Source: Treponema porcinum
GTDB lineage: Bacteria; Spirochaetota; Spirochaetia; Treponematales; Treponemataceae
Assembly (NCBI RefSeq): GCF_900167145.1
Contig: NZ_FUWG01000006.1
Span: 80,244 to 144,243, forward strand
DNA length: 64,000 nt
Direction of reading: 5' to 3'
Shown: positions 37,041 to 48,900 of the stretch, one piece after another
How positions within the stretch are numbered: position 1 is the stretch's first letter
Layout of the letters: each line of letters starts with the position of its first letter
Notes under the pieces: generated by a model
What the model was told of the DNA's origin: nothing
What the model saw: the letters and a program-made list of their open reading frames with translations, nothing else
Databases searched by the model: none
Made by a program: the position numbers and the translations under genes

Positions 37041-38188
37041 AAAGATTACTGTGTACCGCTGCCGCTTTAATTGCAGGTACGGCTTCATTTTTTGCTGTTG
37101 AATGGGGCGGAAAAATTGCAAACGATACGTCGTTTATGGGAAAAGCAGATGACCTTAAACTTAAGCAGTCAGATACTGTCGGTCTTTGGATGAACATTCC
37201 GCTTAACAGGACGAATTCCGTATACGTTGCGGCAGAAGCGTATTACAAATTTACATACGATGATACGGAAACTGCCGATGAAGAGTTTGAAAATGTTATT
37301 AATTGTAATCTTTTAAAGCTTTCTGCCGGATGGATGGCAGGAAACGGAAATATGATTTCTCTTTCTGCAGGGCGTTTTCCTGTTTCTGATTTTACGGGAA
37401 TTATTTTTAATCAGCCGGCGGACGGACTGAATTTTAAGGTTTCAAGCCAGACAGTAGATTTCAACATTTTTGCAGGATATACAGGTCTTTTGAATGCAAA
37501 GGAAGTTACAATTCTTACTCCGGCAGATACGGAGTATGAGGAAAGTGACGACGATTTTTATGCATTTGCACCAAAATATCTGCCGTTTGGATTTTCCTTT
37601 GCATTCCCGTCCGTTTTCGGAAATCAGCATATCAGTCTTGAGGGCTGGGGTTTTGCTGACTTAAACGGCGATGACTGCAATCGTTATTACGGAATGCTGG
37701 GGCTGGACGGTTACCTTCTGCGCAATCTTTCATATAATGTAAAGACTGTTTTCGGTACGAAGAATTTTGACAGTCTGATGAATTTTTCTTCGCTGTCGTT
37801 TGATTTAAATCCAGCCGGAAATTTCGGCATAAGACTGTACGGTACGTATGCATCCGGTAAGCAAGGTTCTCTCTCTGCTTTCAGCGGATTTACTTCTATG
37901 ACGGCTGTTTCTACGCGGTTTGCTGACCTTGAGTATTCGTCAATGGTAACGGGCGGATTACAGCTTTCAAATGTGTTTGCCGGTGTACTGTATGCGTCTT
38001 TAGGCGGAGCGGTTCTGTTTGAATGTCCTGACAGTTCCGTTGAATATTTCGGAATGCAGTTGAGTGCTGACTTACTGTGGAATATCTTTTACGATGTTCA
38101 GCTTGGTTTGTCTGCCTCTCAGTTCATAGGTGATGATTCAGATAACAGCAAGACTACGCTTTCTGTAAAGGCTGTTATTGCATTCTAA
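37037..38188 (+). CDS. Predicted outer-membrane beta-barrel protein
   Basis: 383 residues with a signal peptide (cleavage near FFA-VEWGG, about residue 20). The rest alternates hydrophobic and polar residues in short strands with Gly/Asn/Asp turns and many aromatic residues, and it ends in Phe (VKAVIAF), a common last residue of barrel proteins. Segments such as MISLSAGRFPVSDF resemble porin strands. The substrate is unknown. It is coupled to the preceding small secreted protein and followed by a FecR-domain gene. Confidence 0.75.
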   Translation: MKRLLCTAAALIAGTASFFAVEWGGKIANDTSFMGKADDLKLKQSDTVGLWMNIPLNRTNSVYVAAEAYYKFTYDDTETADEEFENVINCNLLKLSAGWMAGNGNMISLSAGRFPVSDFTGIIFNQPADGLNFKVSSQTVDFNIFAGYTGLLNAKEVTILTPADTEYEESDDDFYAFAPKYLPFGFSFAFPSVFGNQHISLEGWGFADLNGDDCNRYYGMLGLDGYLLRNLSYNVKTVFGTKNFDSLMNFSSLSFDLNPAGNFGIRLYGTYASGKQGSLSAFSGFTSMTAVSTRFADLEYSSMVTGGLQLSNVFAGVLYASLGGAVLFECPDSSVEYFGMQLSADLLWNIFYDVQLGLSASQFIGDDSDNSKTTLSVKAVIAF

Positions 38189-38205
38189 TGTTTCGGAGGT
38201 ATTGT

Positions 38206-39063
38206 ATGAATTTTTCTGTTTTAAGAAAATCATTAGGGGTTTTGTTCGTGCTTTGTTCAGCGGCTTTGTATGCAAATACGGCAACTGTTGTTTCTGCCGT
38301 AGGAAAAGTTGAGGTAAGCCGGAACAATGTGTGGGTTGCTCTGACTGAAAATGAGGTTGTCCGTGAGGGAGAAGTCATTTCTACAGGTTTTAAATCTGAG
38401 GCGATAATCAAATATAAAGGCTCTGTAATGAAGCTTGGTCCTTTGACAAGAATTACGCTGGAAAAACTTGCAACGTCTGATACAAAAGACGATGTTTCCG
38501 TATTCCTGAACACGGGTGCAGTTCGTTCTACGGTCAACCATTCGGAAAACAAGCGTGTCAGCTACACTGTGCGTAATCCGATAGCAGTCGCTAGTGTACG
38601 CGGAACGGAATTTATATTTGCAGGAAATGAAATACGCTGTTTTGACGGTGCTGTTGCTGTAGTTCCTGCCCGGCTGGTAAATCCAGTCCGTGATTTGGGA
38701 ATTTCAAAGCCGGCAGACAGAGAGTATGAGTCAGAAGGTAATGTAAAAGACAATCTTCCTGCGGAAGGCTCGTCAACGCCATTTACGTCTTCTTCTGATA
38801 TAAATCCGGCATTGCCAAAGGGCGTTCTTGTTTCTGCCGGACAGTCCACTAATTTTAGTGACTCTACGTCTGCCAGACCGTCAAAACCTATAACTGCCGG
38901 TTCTACTGCGCGGAATGATTTTTCTAAGGGTGTAGCATCTCTTGCAGACAGTGAGGGAGTAAATATTTCCGGTTTGGAAAGCAACATTTCCTCCAGTTCT
39001 TCCGGTTCTGCATCAGGCACGATGCCGGGAAATGTTATCGTTAACATAGAGTGGGAAGAATAA
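38206..39063 (+). CDS. FecR-domain secreted protein
   Basis: 285 residues. The signal peptide ends near ALYANTA. A FecR domain (about 25-140) shows VVREGEVISTGFKSEAIIKYKGSVMKL and the hallmark VASVRGTEFIF (about 130). The second half is Ser/Thr/Pro-rich and probably disordered. In other bacteria FecR domains relay signals or bind envelope partners; no sigma factor is adjacent, so a structural or assembly role is equally possible. The start is at 38206 with GGAGGT upstream. Confidence 0.82.
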   Translation: MNFSVLRKSLGVLFVLCSAALYANTATVVSAVGKVEVSRNNVWVALTENEVVREGEVISTGFKSEAIIKYKGSVMKLGPLTRITLEKLATSDTKDDVSVFLNTGAVRSTVNHSENKRVSYTVRNPIAVASVRGTEFIFAGNEIRCFDGAVAVVPARLVNPVRDLGISKPADREYESEGNVKDNLPAEGSSTPFTSSSDINPALPKGVLVSAGQSTNFSDSTSARPSKPITAGSTARNDFSKGVASLADSEGVNISGLESNISSSSSGSASGTMPGNVIVNIEWEE

Positions 39064-39177
39064 AAGAAATCTTATATCTTTTCTTGCGGGCTGCTGCGAT
39101 ATATAAATATATTCCGGGCAGCTCGTTTTATGCATGCGAAGCGTTCTATAATCACGGTGCGGATAACGGGATATTTT

Positions 39178-40170
39178 ATGAAAAAAAGAATTGATTTTAT
39201 TTTGTATTATCTGTTCATACTGATTGCAGGATGCTTTTGCGCCACGTTTGTATATGTTCAGTATATCGGCTGTACGCATTTTGTTACCGGAAATATGTTC
39301 CATCCTGCAAAAGAAATAGTGCTGGCCGCATTTTTTCAGTCAGTTCCGCTTGTCCTTCTGTGCGTGCCGCTTCTTCTGGCAGTTTATAAAATCAGGCATT
39401 TGTATAATCCTGTGTGGAGCGTCATTTCGTTTGCGTTGATGTGCGCTTTTTCGTGGGGAATTTTATATCCGCTTGCGGAAACGGGAAAAAAATCCGCTTG
39501 CGGTAACGGAAGTATCCTGCTTAATACAGGTGAAATTCCGCTTTCCGGCGGATATTTCAGAAAGTCTGCAGAAGCCGTTTACTATTTTACTGATGAGTCT
39601 GAAAACAAAGTGGCAGACGTTATGCTGCTGCATTCTCCTGAAAATCCTGATAAATCAGGCGGATTTATGAAGCTTGACGTGTCGGAAAATAGTGATTTTT
39701 ATAAAAATGCGTTTCCGTTCAGGGATTCGTGCGTAAAGGAGTCACTTAACGATATCCCGTATGAAATAATCGGGTGCATAGATAATATTCTTAAGGCGGC
39801 GGAAGATGCCTGGCAGAACGGAATTATTGCCTGGGCGTGCTTCTGTTCTTTGTGCCTTGCGCTTGCTTCATCTTATTCTTATATAAAAATGAGTACCTGG
39901 CGTATGGTAAATTATCTTGCCGTTGTACTTACCAATATGATAATCCTTGTTTTCAACAGTCTGTACTATTCTGGTTTTGCAGGAATGCGGACTTTTCTGA
40001 AAAATGCGCTGTATGGAAACGGAAGGCTTGCGTTTTTTTCTTCCAGAAACATTGATATTCCGTTGTGCATTCTGAATGTGGCGGCGGCCGTTGCAGTTAT
40101 CTGTATCGGATGTTCTGTTACGGCAGTTACAAAACGCAGGCAGCAGGACAGGGGTGGTTATGAAAGTTAA
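39178..40170 (+). CDS. Integral membrane protein, unknown function
   Basis: 330 residues with a clear transmembrane architecture: two to three spans in residues 5-105, a soluble loop of about 100 residues (about 106-205), then three spans (about 218-320). No recognised family motif. It overlaps the next gene by 11 nt, and both membrane proteins share the pattern 'N-terminal spans, soluble insert, C-terminal spans', so they probably act together. ACGGGA precedes the ATG. Confidence 0.75.
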   Translation: MKKRIDFILYYLFILIAGCFCATFVYVQYIGCTHFVTGNMFHPAKEIVLAAFFQSVPLVLLCVPLLLAVYKIRHLYNPVWSVISFALMCAFSWGILYPLAETGKKSACGNGSILLNTGEIPLSGGYFRKSAEAVYYFTDESENKVADVMLLHSPENPDKSGGFMKLDVSENSDFYKNAFPFRDSCVKESLNDIPYEIIGCIDNILKAAEDAWQNGIIAWACFCSLCLALASSYSYIKMSTWRMVNYLAVVLTNMIILVFNSLYYSGFAGMRTFLKNALYGNGRLAFFSSRNIDIPLCILNVAAAVAVICIGCSVTAVTKRRQQDRGGYES

Positions 40171-42034
40171 AAAAGTAACGCTTGTAACGGTCAGTTTTTT
40201 TATTTTTTCATTTGTATGCTGCATTGTCCTTGGATTTGTGCTTCCTTATGTTCCTGTGCTGATTTCTTCAACGTCAGGAATGTATCGTTTTTTATACGGA
40301 CTTAGAATATTCTGTTCCGTAATGCCTGCTGTTCTTGAAACAGGATTTTTAATCGGCTGGTCGCTTGATTTTGGAGTGCACCCGGACGGAAGTCTGCTCC
40401 GGTTTTCTCCTGCGATGTTCTCGCGGTACAAAAAGGTCATTACAGGCAGCCTTGCAGCTGTTTTCATTATTTCTATGGCGGTAGAGGTTGCCCTTCCTGG
40501 AATAAACGGTTTAATGAACCGTTACAGCCAGCTGCCGTCGCTTCATAAGGAATATCTGAATTTTGCGGAGGGATTGTACAGTCAGGGAAGATACAGCCTT
40601 TCGTATGAATTTGCAAAAATGGCATATGAGATAGATTCTTCTGACGGAGAATGTGCGCAGCTTCTGGATAAAGCAGAGGTTGCGTGCAGGCAGCTTTATC
40701 AGGAAGAAAAAACTGTTGATGCTGCCGGCATTGCGCGTATTCTTTCTTCCGGGAAAGGCGAAGTAGATTACGGCTACAAACAGAAAATTGTTCATTCTTC
40801 TTATGACGAGCCGTTTACGACTTTTTCGCTTTTGAAAAAGGCTAGGGAATGTGTCGCTATGGAAGACTGGTTCGGGGCGCATTATTATTCGCAGACGGCT
40901 CTTTCTGCCATATCGCCAAGAGATATAAACTGTGCGGAACTGAAGCACATTTCTGCCGATGCGTGGAATCATATTTCTCAGGCAAAAGAAGCCGGGACTA
41001 CGGACGAGCAGAAAATTTTTGCGCAGAAACTTTCCGGGTATAATGCGCTTATGGAGCAGGATAACCTTAAGGCGTATTACATTTTCAAAATGCTTTCGCT
41101 TTCGTCTAAGAAAATATCTCTTGACCCTGATGTTGTAAGATACCTTGAGATTGCGGAAGAGCGGCTTCAAAACCAGTATTTTTTTACCGACGAAACTGTA
41201 AATCTTCAGGGATTTGAGTCTGCCGGAAACATTTATTTTAAGATTACCGGTCAGGACGGTGGTGTGACGGTTTATTTTATAAAAGGCGTAACTAATACCG
41301 GAACGAAAAACGGACTCATTCAATATCTGCGGGGACTTTCGGTGTATACGCTTGATTTTGAAGGAAACTATATTTCCGGTTCTTATACGCCGTATGCAAA
41401 AATGACGGCTGTTTCTACAGAACTTTTTGACGATGAACTTAAAAAAGAATTCGGCATTGCGGACGGAATAAAGTATGTGCCGTATATCCTCCTTAATTCC
41501 GTGGACAGAAACCGTGAGGGGGAAATTCATACGCCTCAGGTGCTTAAGGGCGACTCTCCGTCTGCAAAGGACGGCTTTATAATTCTTCCTGTGGAATTTA
41601 CTGATTTTTCGCTTTTGAAAAGCGTTTCCGGCGGCGTTGAATCTATGGGGCTTCAGGAAGTGTACCGTTTTGTGCCGAAGGCAGAAAAATACGGATTTGT
41701 AGAAGAAGTTTTCCGGCAGACGCTTGTAAACAGGCTTTTATATCCGCTTTTTATGCTTATCTGTATGGTATGCGTGGGAATAGGTGCCTGGCACGGAAGA
41801 ATCAGTGCGGATGGTGTATTTAAATTTAAGTGGATTATAGTTTTTCCGCTTTTAAGTTTTGTTCTTCTGTGCGCATATTATCTTTCTCATTTTGTGTTCC
41901 GTATGATAAATTACAGTCTTATGAGCATCTGCGGTCAGACTTCAGTTGTTTTTGCAGGACTGTTCCTGTATCTGGTGATTTTCTTCGGCGTGTCAGTTAT
42001 GTTCCTTGCCTGTAAAAATTCTATGAGCAGGTGA
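40160..42034 (+). CDS. Large membrane protein with periplasmic helical domain
   Basis: 624 residues. Spans lie at about 7-30, 42-62 and 95-115. A helical, TPR-like stretch (about 130-320, for example NFAEGLYSQGRYSLSYEFAKMAYEI) and a mixed domain to about 530 follow. Three more spans (about 540-562, 575-597, 602-620) close the protein. The function is not recognised. GGGGTGG sits before the ATG, which lies within the end of the preceding gene. The neighbours (secreted, barrel and FecR proteins) suggest an envelope assembly or transport role. Confidence 0.75.
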   Translation: MKVKKVTLVTVSFFIFSFVCCIVLGFVLPYVPVLISSTSGMYRFLYGLRIFCSVMPAVLETGFLIGWSLDFGVHPDGSLLRFSPAMFSRYKKVITGSLAAVFIISMAVEVALPGINGLMNRYSQLPSLHKEYLNFAEGLYSQGRYSLSYEFAKMAYEIDSSDGECAQLLDKAEVACRQLYQEEKTVDAAGIARILSSGKGEVDYGYKQKIVHSSYDEPFTTFSLLKKARECVAMEDWFGAHYYSQTALSAISPRDINCAELKHISADAWNHISQAKEAGTTDEQKIFAQKLSGYNALMEQDNLKAYYIFKMLSLSSKKISLDPDVVRYLEIAEERLQNQYFFTDETVNLQGFESAGNIYFKITGQDGGVTVYFIKGVTNTGTKNGLIQYLRGLSVYTLDFEGNYISGSYTPYAKMTAVSTELFDDELKKEFGIADGIKYVPYILLNSVDRNREGEIHTPQVLKGDSPSAKDGFIILPVEFTDFSLLKSVSGGVESMGLQEVYRFVPKAEKYGFVEEVFRQTLVNRLLYPLFMLICMVCVGIGAWHGRISADGVFKFKWIIVFPLLSFVLLCAYYLSHFVFRMINYSLMSICGQTSVVFAGLFLYLVIFFGVSVMFLACKNSMSR

Positions 42035-42038
42035 TTTT

Positions 42039-42902
42039 GTGATTCGTCTTAAACTTTCTGATTTTTCCGGCGGAGATGCAGAAAATCCGGCGGAATTTGT
42101 TTCATTGCCGTTTTATAAAGGCGGCGCGCCGATAGATGTGTGGCGTTCACCACAGGGAAAGGAATATTCTCCGCGATGGGGAATGACACTTCGTTTCGCA
42201 GGCTCAATGCGCTTCAGGTGGAACGAAAATAATCCGTTCCGTGACAGGGTGCTTTCAAAAATTGCCGGCGCGCGTTCCGTTGTGCCGGTCGAGCTTATCC
42301 ATTCAAAAATCGTTTATGAGGTAGAAAACGCATACGACACGAACGGGAAAACAGGCGACGGAATTGTTACAGCTAATCCGCAGCTTATGCCGGTAGTAAC
42401 AGTTGCAGACTGCGTTCCGCTGTATATTTTTGACAGTGTTTCCGGTGCTTTTGGTGCAGTTCATTCCGGGTGGAAAGGAACCGGGATTGTAGGTGAAGCA
42501 GTGCACCGGCTGAAAGAACGCTGGGGCGCAGAAAATTCAGATGTGTGTGTGGCAATTGGCGCGCATATTCACAACTGCTGCTATATTGTGGGCGAAGAAC
42601 GCGCCGCGTATTTTATGCAGGAATTCGGGGAAGAGTGCTGCGCGCTTATTGGTGCGGAGGAAACGCTTTGTTCCGGTGCGTCGGAAGCTGTTTCCAGATG
42701 GAATACAGGTTCTGGCAGGGTGTACAGGCTTTCCCTTGAAAAAGCGAACCTTATGGTTCTTGAAAAATGCGGTATTTTGCCGGAGAATATTGTAATTCTT
42801 GATGAATGCACCTGTTGTAATACTTTTTTCGGTTCAAACCGCCGGGAAACAGCAGGAGGAAATGCGTCTTTTACGGCGCAGGCAGCATTCGTAAAAATGT
42901 AG
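42039..42902 (+). CDS. pgeF: YfiH/PgeF-family protein (LACC1-like multifunctional enzyme)
   Basis: 287 residues of the family once called polyphenol oxidase and now associated with purine-nucleoside phosphorolysis and removal of mis-incorporated serine from peptidoglycan precursors. The three zinc ligands are visible: His in LIHSKIV (about 88), Cys in VADCVPLY (about 128) and His in AVHSGWKG (about 145), plus CTCCNTFFG near the end. It starts at GTG with CAGGTGA upstream, 4 nt after the preceding gene. It ends 21 nt from the convergent giant gene. Confidence 0.88.
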   Translation: MIRLKLSDFSGGDAENPAEFVSLPFYKGGAPIDVWRSPQGKEYSPRWGMTLRFAGSMRFRWNENNPFRDRVLSKIAGARSVVPVELIHSKIVYEVENAYDTNGKTGDGIVTANPQLMPVVTVADCVPLYIFDSVSGAFGAVHSGWKGTGIVGEAVHRLKERWGAENSDVCVAIGAHIHNCCYIVGEERAAYFMQEFGEECCALIGAEETLCSGASEAVSRWNTGSGRVYRLSLEKANLMVLEKCGILPENIVILDECTCCNTFFGSNRRETAGGNASFTAQAAFVKM

Positions 42903-42923
42903 CGCACTACTGTATTCCGCCTT

Positions 42924-45900
42924 TTATTTTACGACCATAACTTTTCGCGTTTCGTCTATGCCGTTTCCGAATACGCGTATAAAGTACAGTCCGCGTGCAA
43001 CTTTCTTTCCGCTCTTAGTTGTTCCGTCCCAAGTATAATTGTGTTCGCCCTGAGATGCTTCTCCGTGCTGCAAGTATTTTACAATATTTCCGTCAAGCGT
43101 CATTACAATTACGTTTAGGGTTCCGCCAGACGGCATATTTACCTGAACGACAGTTTTTTCTCCGTTTGCTGCATTAATTACGTTGTTGAAAATCGTAACA
43201 CCGCCGCGTTGTTTTGTAATGTCCTGCAATTTAAATGACCACAAATCTACAGAAGTAAGGTAACCGCTGTTTTTAAGACGTAGCGCAAACAGCGGACTTT
43301 CTTCCGTTGTGTAGGTGTCGGTGAGGGAATCGTATTCCGGGGCGTGGCATATTTTTACCGGATTGTTGTTGGCGTCCGAAAGGGCAAAGAGGAAGGAAAT
43401 CTGGTCTCCGCTTTTCCAGCCTGCATTTTCCATTGTGGTGCTGTTCAGTGAAAATCGCATTTCGTTTTCCGTCTTTGCATCAGCCGGCATTTCCCCTTTA
43501 ATTCCTGCCAGAACAGTTTGCTTTGACATTACGTTATTCTGAGGTGAAAGAGCCTTGAATATTGGAGAACGTTCCTGCGTGGCGGACGAAGCGGCTATGA
43601 AATTCGGAAGCCATACCCGCCAGGAAGAAAGTCCTGTGCCGGAGATATTCTCGTTGTATGTGACGGAAACAGCCTGTGTATCCGGCGTTGAGTCAAAATA
43701 TGCAAATACAGTTGTGTCAGCCGGTGCTTCTCCGTTTTCGTCAGACAGATTTGCTTCTATGAACAAATCGTAACCGGCAGAAAGAGTACCGTAGTTTTTC
43801 TGTTCTGCGTTCCAGTCGTGGACTGCCCAGCTTCCGTCCTGATACATCTGCTGTGAGAAAAACGCTCCGTCTTCCGTTGTCCGCGCATCATACGCATAGA
43901 TTGGATTTACTATGTTGATTGCAAAATCGCTTATTGCGTGGGCAGATTTATACGGAAGACAGTTTCCGAGCGTATCCTGAATGTAGGTTATGTTTGCATT
44001 CTCTACGCCTGAAAGCGGATCAACAGACGTTTTTCCCGTGAATGCCTGAATCCAAAGATTTTTTATGTCGCCGTATGTTAGTGAGCGGTTCAAAGGAATT
44101 TTAAGACCGGTAAAATTATCATTTTTGAACACGACATCTACATCTTTTTCCGTACTTACGAAAATGTCTGATACCGGAAGTTGTGTTTTGGAATCTACAA
44201 AACGAAGCGACTCGCGCAATGCTTCGGAGAACTGTTTTGTTTCCGTCGTTCCGTCATTGTTGTAGACTGTTACGGCATCAGTGTTCAGTTTTTTGTTGAA
44301 AATGATATATAGTTCTTCGTATGTATTTCCGCTGTCATCAGGAACAGCACCTACGCTCATATTGAACGTAGGTGCTGTTCTGTCTATTGTGGTAACTGTT
44401 CCGCTTTTCATTCTGTTTCCGGCAAGATCCGTTACAAATCCGTTTTCGTTATACGTTACTTCGAATGTTGTTTTTAGCGGAATTGAAGAATCTGCAAAAT
44501 GGACAGAAAAATAAAGTCCGTCCTCACTTCCTGTTGCATGAGTGATTTCTGACTGCGTACGGAATACAAGGCCTTTTGCGCCGCCGGTTATTTCATCACT
44601 TCCAAATGAATATGTATCGGGTTTGCCTTTTATTTTGTAAGAGAAAGACGACGATTTGTTATAAAGCGATGCGTAGCGGAGTCCGCCAGAAGTCCTGATT
44701 TTTTCTTCTGTGCTGAACGGACGCGCTCCGCCGAATATATCTGCGGCATACGAAAATGGTGTAAACAGTGACTTGCTTTCGGAACACCAGCCTGTCTTTA
44801 TGTACCAGGCCGGCTCGTTCGTTTCGTTGTCAAACACGTGGAATTCAATTCTGTCCAGTGTGGTGCTGTCTGTGTCATTTGTACCGATTGCTTCAAATCC
44901 TGTATCTTCATTATTTGTTATGTTCTTATAGACTGCAAAAGCCGGCGGAAGAGTATCCCATTTTCCGTACAACTCAGATTCTTCTGAACTGACAGACAGT
45001 TCTGGTAATTTATGGGCGGAAGTTCCTGCGGCTTCTAGTACATTTCCGTTGAAGTCCTTGATAAGCGGAGAGGAAATGCGCGTTACAGTTCCAGACGGCG
45101 TTTCTGCACTGTCAATGTAGCCTTTCCAGTGTTTGAATGAACCTCGTACGGTAGAAACAGTTTTATCTACGTAACCTGCAATAGAAATGCGAAGGCTGTG
45201 TGCGTTAAAAGAGTCTTCTTCTCCGGCATTTACGGAGAATTTTCTGTAGAGCGAATGGACAAGGTTGTCTTCCGTTCCGTTAGAGCCGGTCTTAAGCATT
45301 CCAGCGGCTGTTTTTATAAGACCAGAAACAGTAAGTCCGTTACCGGAAGTTCCGTCTATTTTTCCAAAATCATCCTGAACCTGTGTGTTCTGCACGGTTT
45401 CTTCTTCAGTGGACGTAAGGAGAATATTTCCTGTGTTTACCGGCTCGGAGTATTGCAGTTCAATAAAATTATGCGAATCGTAGAAAGGCTGGCTTTCTGC
45501 AGTTCCGTCATTTTTCGTATGCAGTTCCTGACCAGTGCGGACGGCAACAAGAACAGGGGCGCAAAGGTCGGCAGTTGCGGTAAACGTTGCGCCGGAAGTT
45601 TCATTTACGGAAGAAAGTTGAGGTGACTCTGTATAGTAATGTGATATTCTGTTTTTATGTTCGTCACGAAGCGTCTGCCAGACGGACTCCAGTGCTTTTG
45701 GAATGTTCAGATACGGTATGGCGGTACGGTGAGTTCCGTCCCAGTCCGTACTTTCATTTGCACCGGAGGAGATTCCAGTTGCGTCTGTATTCCATTTGTC
45801 AGAGTTTGCGGTTTTCAGGAAGAATACGGAAAGATCGCCTTTTCCATCGGTGGATTGGGTACATTCCGCCGTTGTATACGCGCCTTCAAAGATTTTTTGC

Positions 45901-48900
45901 GATGTTGATGTGGAGCCGAATTTAATGTGTTCAAGAGCAGCAGAAATCTCATTACTGGAATTTTCGATTTTTAGCGGCTGTTTTGTTATGCTGTCTACAA
46001 ATTCCACGCGGATAACGTTGTCATAGACAGTATAAGTTCCGCTTAAATTAGCGTTTCCGTCTGTGTCTTTTGCATTTGCGGCATTATGTACAAGAATTTC
46101 AGGGCGACTGAAGAAAACTCCGTCATTGTTTCTGCCGTCTGCGTCTGTGCCGTTTTCTGCGGCAGAAAGAAAGGCTTTGCCTCCGTCGATTGGTGATACC
46201 TTACAATGTACAATTTTTGCGTTGTACAGTTCGGCAAATGCGTCCGTTGCCTTGTCGTTTGCTTTTAGTTTTAAAGTCCAGCTGCCGATCGGAGTAAGAT
46301 CCGTTCCGTTGTCATAGAAGTTCTGCCCGGCGGAAATTGTTATTCCTGGAAGTATGCTGAATGTTGAGATGTATTTTCCGTTGTGATTTATTGTTGTTCC
46401 GTCCGGCATTTCGTTCGGGAACGCTGAAAGAGAGTTTTTGGCGATGACAGAGCCGTTCCGTCCGGTGTATTCAAATAAATCTGTAACACCGATTGAACTG
46501 TCTTTATACATTGTGGAAATATCTCCGTTCAGCAAAATAATGTCTTTGTCTACGGTTAAGTTTCCGTTCTGGATAACCGTTCCATTAAAAAGTGCGTAGT
46601 TTCCGTGAATGGAAACGTCAGCATTGAATGTAACCTGCGCCGGACTTTCGCCTTCAAGTGCGCTGATATATAAGTTTGCCAAGCCTGCAGGGGTAGTGTC
46701 ATTACCTACGGTGAAATTACATACGGTGAATGTTCCTGGTTTTATTTCTGTTTCGTTATATATATATGTGTTGTTTTTTAAAATAATTTCCTGTGCGGTA
46801 ATTGTTCCGGCAATTTGGTTTTCTCCGCTTCCGTCCTGTGTGATTGTGGAAGCTTCGATGGAACAGCCGGGTTCAAGGAGAAGAATGCCGCTGTTTGAGA
46901 AGACTGCTGTTTCTGCCGTATCAAGCTTTGCTGTTTGGGTAAGGGTGATTTTTTCCGCCGTTACCGAAATTTTATTTGCTTTCAGTTTTGAATTGAAATA
47001 GATGTTGCCTTTTCCGGCGGAAAGGGTAAGGCACGGTGCAGAATTGACGGCGGGTTCAACCGGTGTATTTATGTTGATGTTGCCGCCATTTGCTGTATCT
47101 GAGGATGATGTGAGAAAGATGTCGCCGTTAAGGGTGAGCGTTCCGCTTCCATTGAAAGAAATCGGGGCGTTTTTTGTCGTGATACTTGTGGTACTTGACG
47201 TTCCACCGATGGCGAGAGTTCCTGTTCCGTATTGAATAAAGCCTTTGTCTGCGGTGATGTCTGCCTTTTCTGCTATGGTGAAAATGCCGCTGTGCGTAAC
47301 GGAAAGTTTTCCATTTGTTGTAACTTGTTTTTGCAGGGTGACGTCATTGCCTTTTATGGTGATGTTTCCTAATTTTGTACTCTCTGAACCAACTGCACCA
47401 TATACGGTGATGTTTCCAGTTCCGCCTGTCAGTGACAAAGTTTTTTCCTCACCAGAAACTGATGAAACAGCAGAAACTGCTCCCAGCGTAATTGCCGCTC
47501 CGGTTTCATTTCCTACTGCACCTGTTGTCTGGATGGTGGAATTACCTGTAAGCGTGAGTGTTTTTATATTCGCGTCAGAAGAAAGAACGACTGGCGAGGA
47601 GTTCGTGATGATTTTTCCGCTGAGTGTTGTATTTCCTTTCGTGTGCGTTATTCCGCCTTTAAAAGTAAACGTGTCTTCCGTATTATTACCGAGCGTAAGC
47701 GTTCCTGTCGTTCCGAATGTTACAGAGTTTGTAACGGTTGTCGCCGCGTTGAATGTTATGTCAAAGTTAATGACAGAATGGTCTGTGGTGTTGTTAATTG
47801 TAACTGCCGTAACATCGTTATTGAACGTTACTGCGCCTGCCGTTTCCGCTGTATTTTTCATTTCAATAGTTGTTGCGTTTATGGGAACGTTAAAAATTGC
47901 ATCAGCATTTGTGTTGATTAATGTCAGTGTGTTTGCAATGAGTTTTCCGTTTTCTGTTCCTTCTGCTGTAAATCCGCCGGCGCTTGTCTGTATTGATATT
48001 TTATTGAATGTCGTTGTATTTGCCAATTTAAGAGTCTGCCCTGTGGTTTCCGTAGAACTGAACAGAACTATTCCGCCGTTTGCATTAAACGTTGTGTATG
48101 AAAAATCTGCGTCAGAAGAAAAATTCGTGTTGCCGGAAGATGCCGTGAGTTTTGCCGGGGTGGTTTCGGTTGCGGTAGAACTACCGTATGTTCCGCTGAA
48201 AGTGATTTTACCGGAAGAACCGTTGATTTCTCCGTCATTCGTAACGTTTCCACCAAACGTTACCGTTCCTTCCGTTCCTGTAATTGTTCCGCCGGCTGAA
48301 ACCGTTACCGCGCCGTTAAAAACTGTAGTTGTCGTACTGCACGTTATTCCGCCGCTGTTTGTCGTTTCGCCAAACGTTACTGCTCCGTCAGAAGCCGTAA
48401 TTTTTCCGTTGTTTGTTACTGCTCCTGTAAATTGCGCCGGTTGCGAGCCGAGCTTGATTTCTCCGGAATTGTCAGTTGTTCCGACGACATTCAGGGCGGA
48501 ATTGTTAGTCTGCATATCAAGCGTTCTGTTTGCGCTTGTTTTTAATGTGCCGTTTATATTAAATGTTCCATTAACCTTAAGCACAGATGTTGTGCCGTCA
48601 TCTGGCAGCATTACGTTATTGAATGTCGTTGCATTTGTCAATTTAAGAGTCTGCCCTGTTGCAGAATTGAACACAACTGTTCCGCCGTTTGCAGTAAACG
48701 TTGTGTATGAAAAATCTGCGTCAGAAGAAAAATATGTATTGCCGGAAGATGCCGTGAGAATTGCCGGTGTGGCTTCGGTTGCGGTAGAACTTCCGTATGT
48801 TCCGCGGAAAGTAATTCTGCCGGTAGAACCGCTGATTTTTCCGTCATTCGTAACGTTTCCGTTAAACGTTACTGCGCCACTGCTGCCGGTAATCGTTCCG

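Noticed and set aside
42924..43200. Type IX secretion cargo
   Set aside because: The C-terminal domain resembles a sorting domain, but no T9SS component is in the window and spirochaetes of this type are not known to use it. FlgD-like Ig is the safer name.
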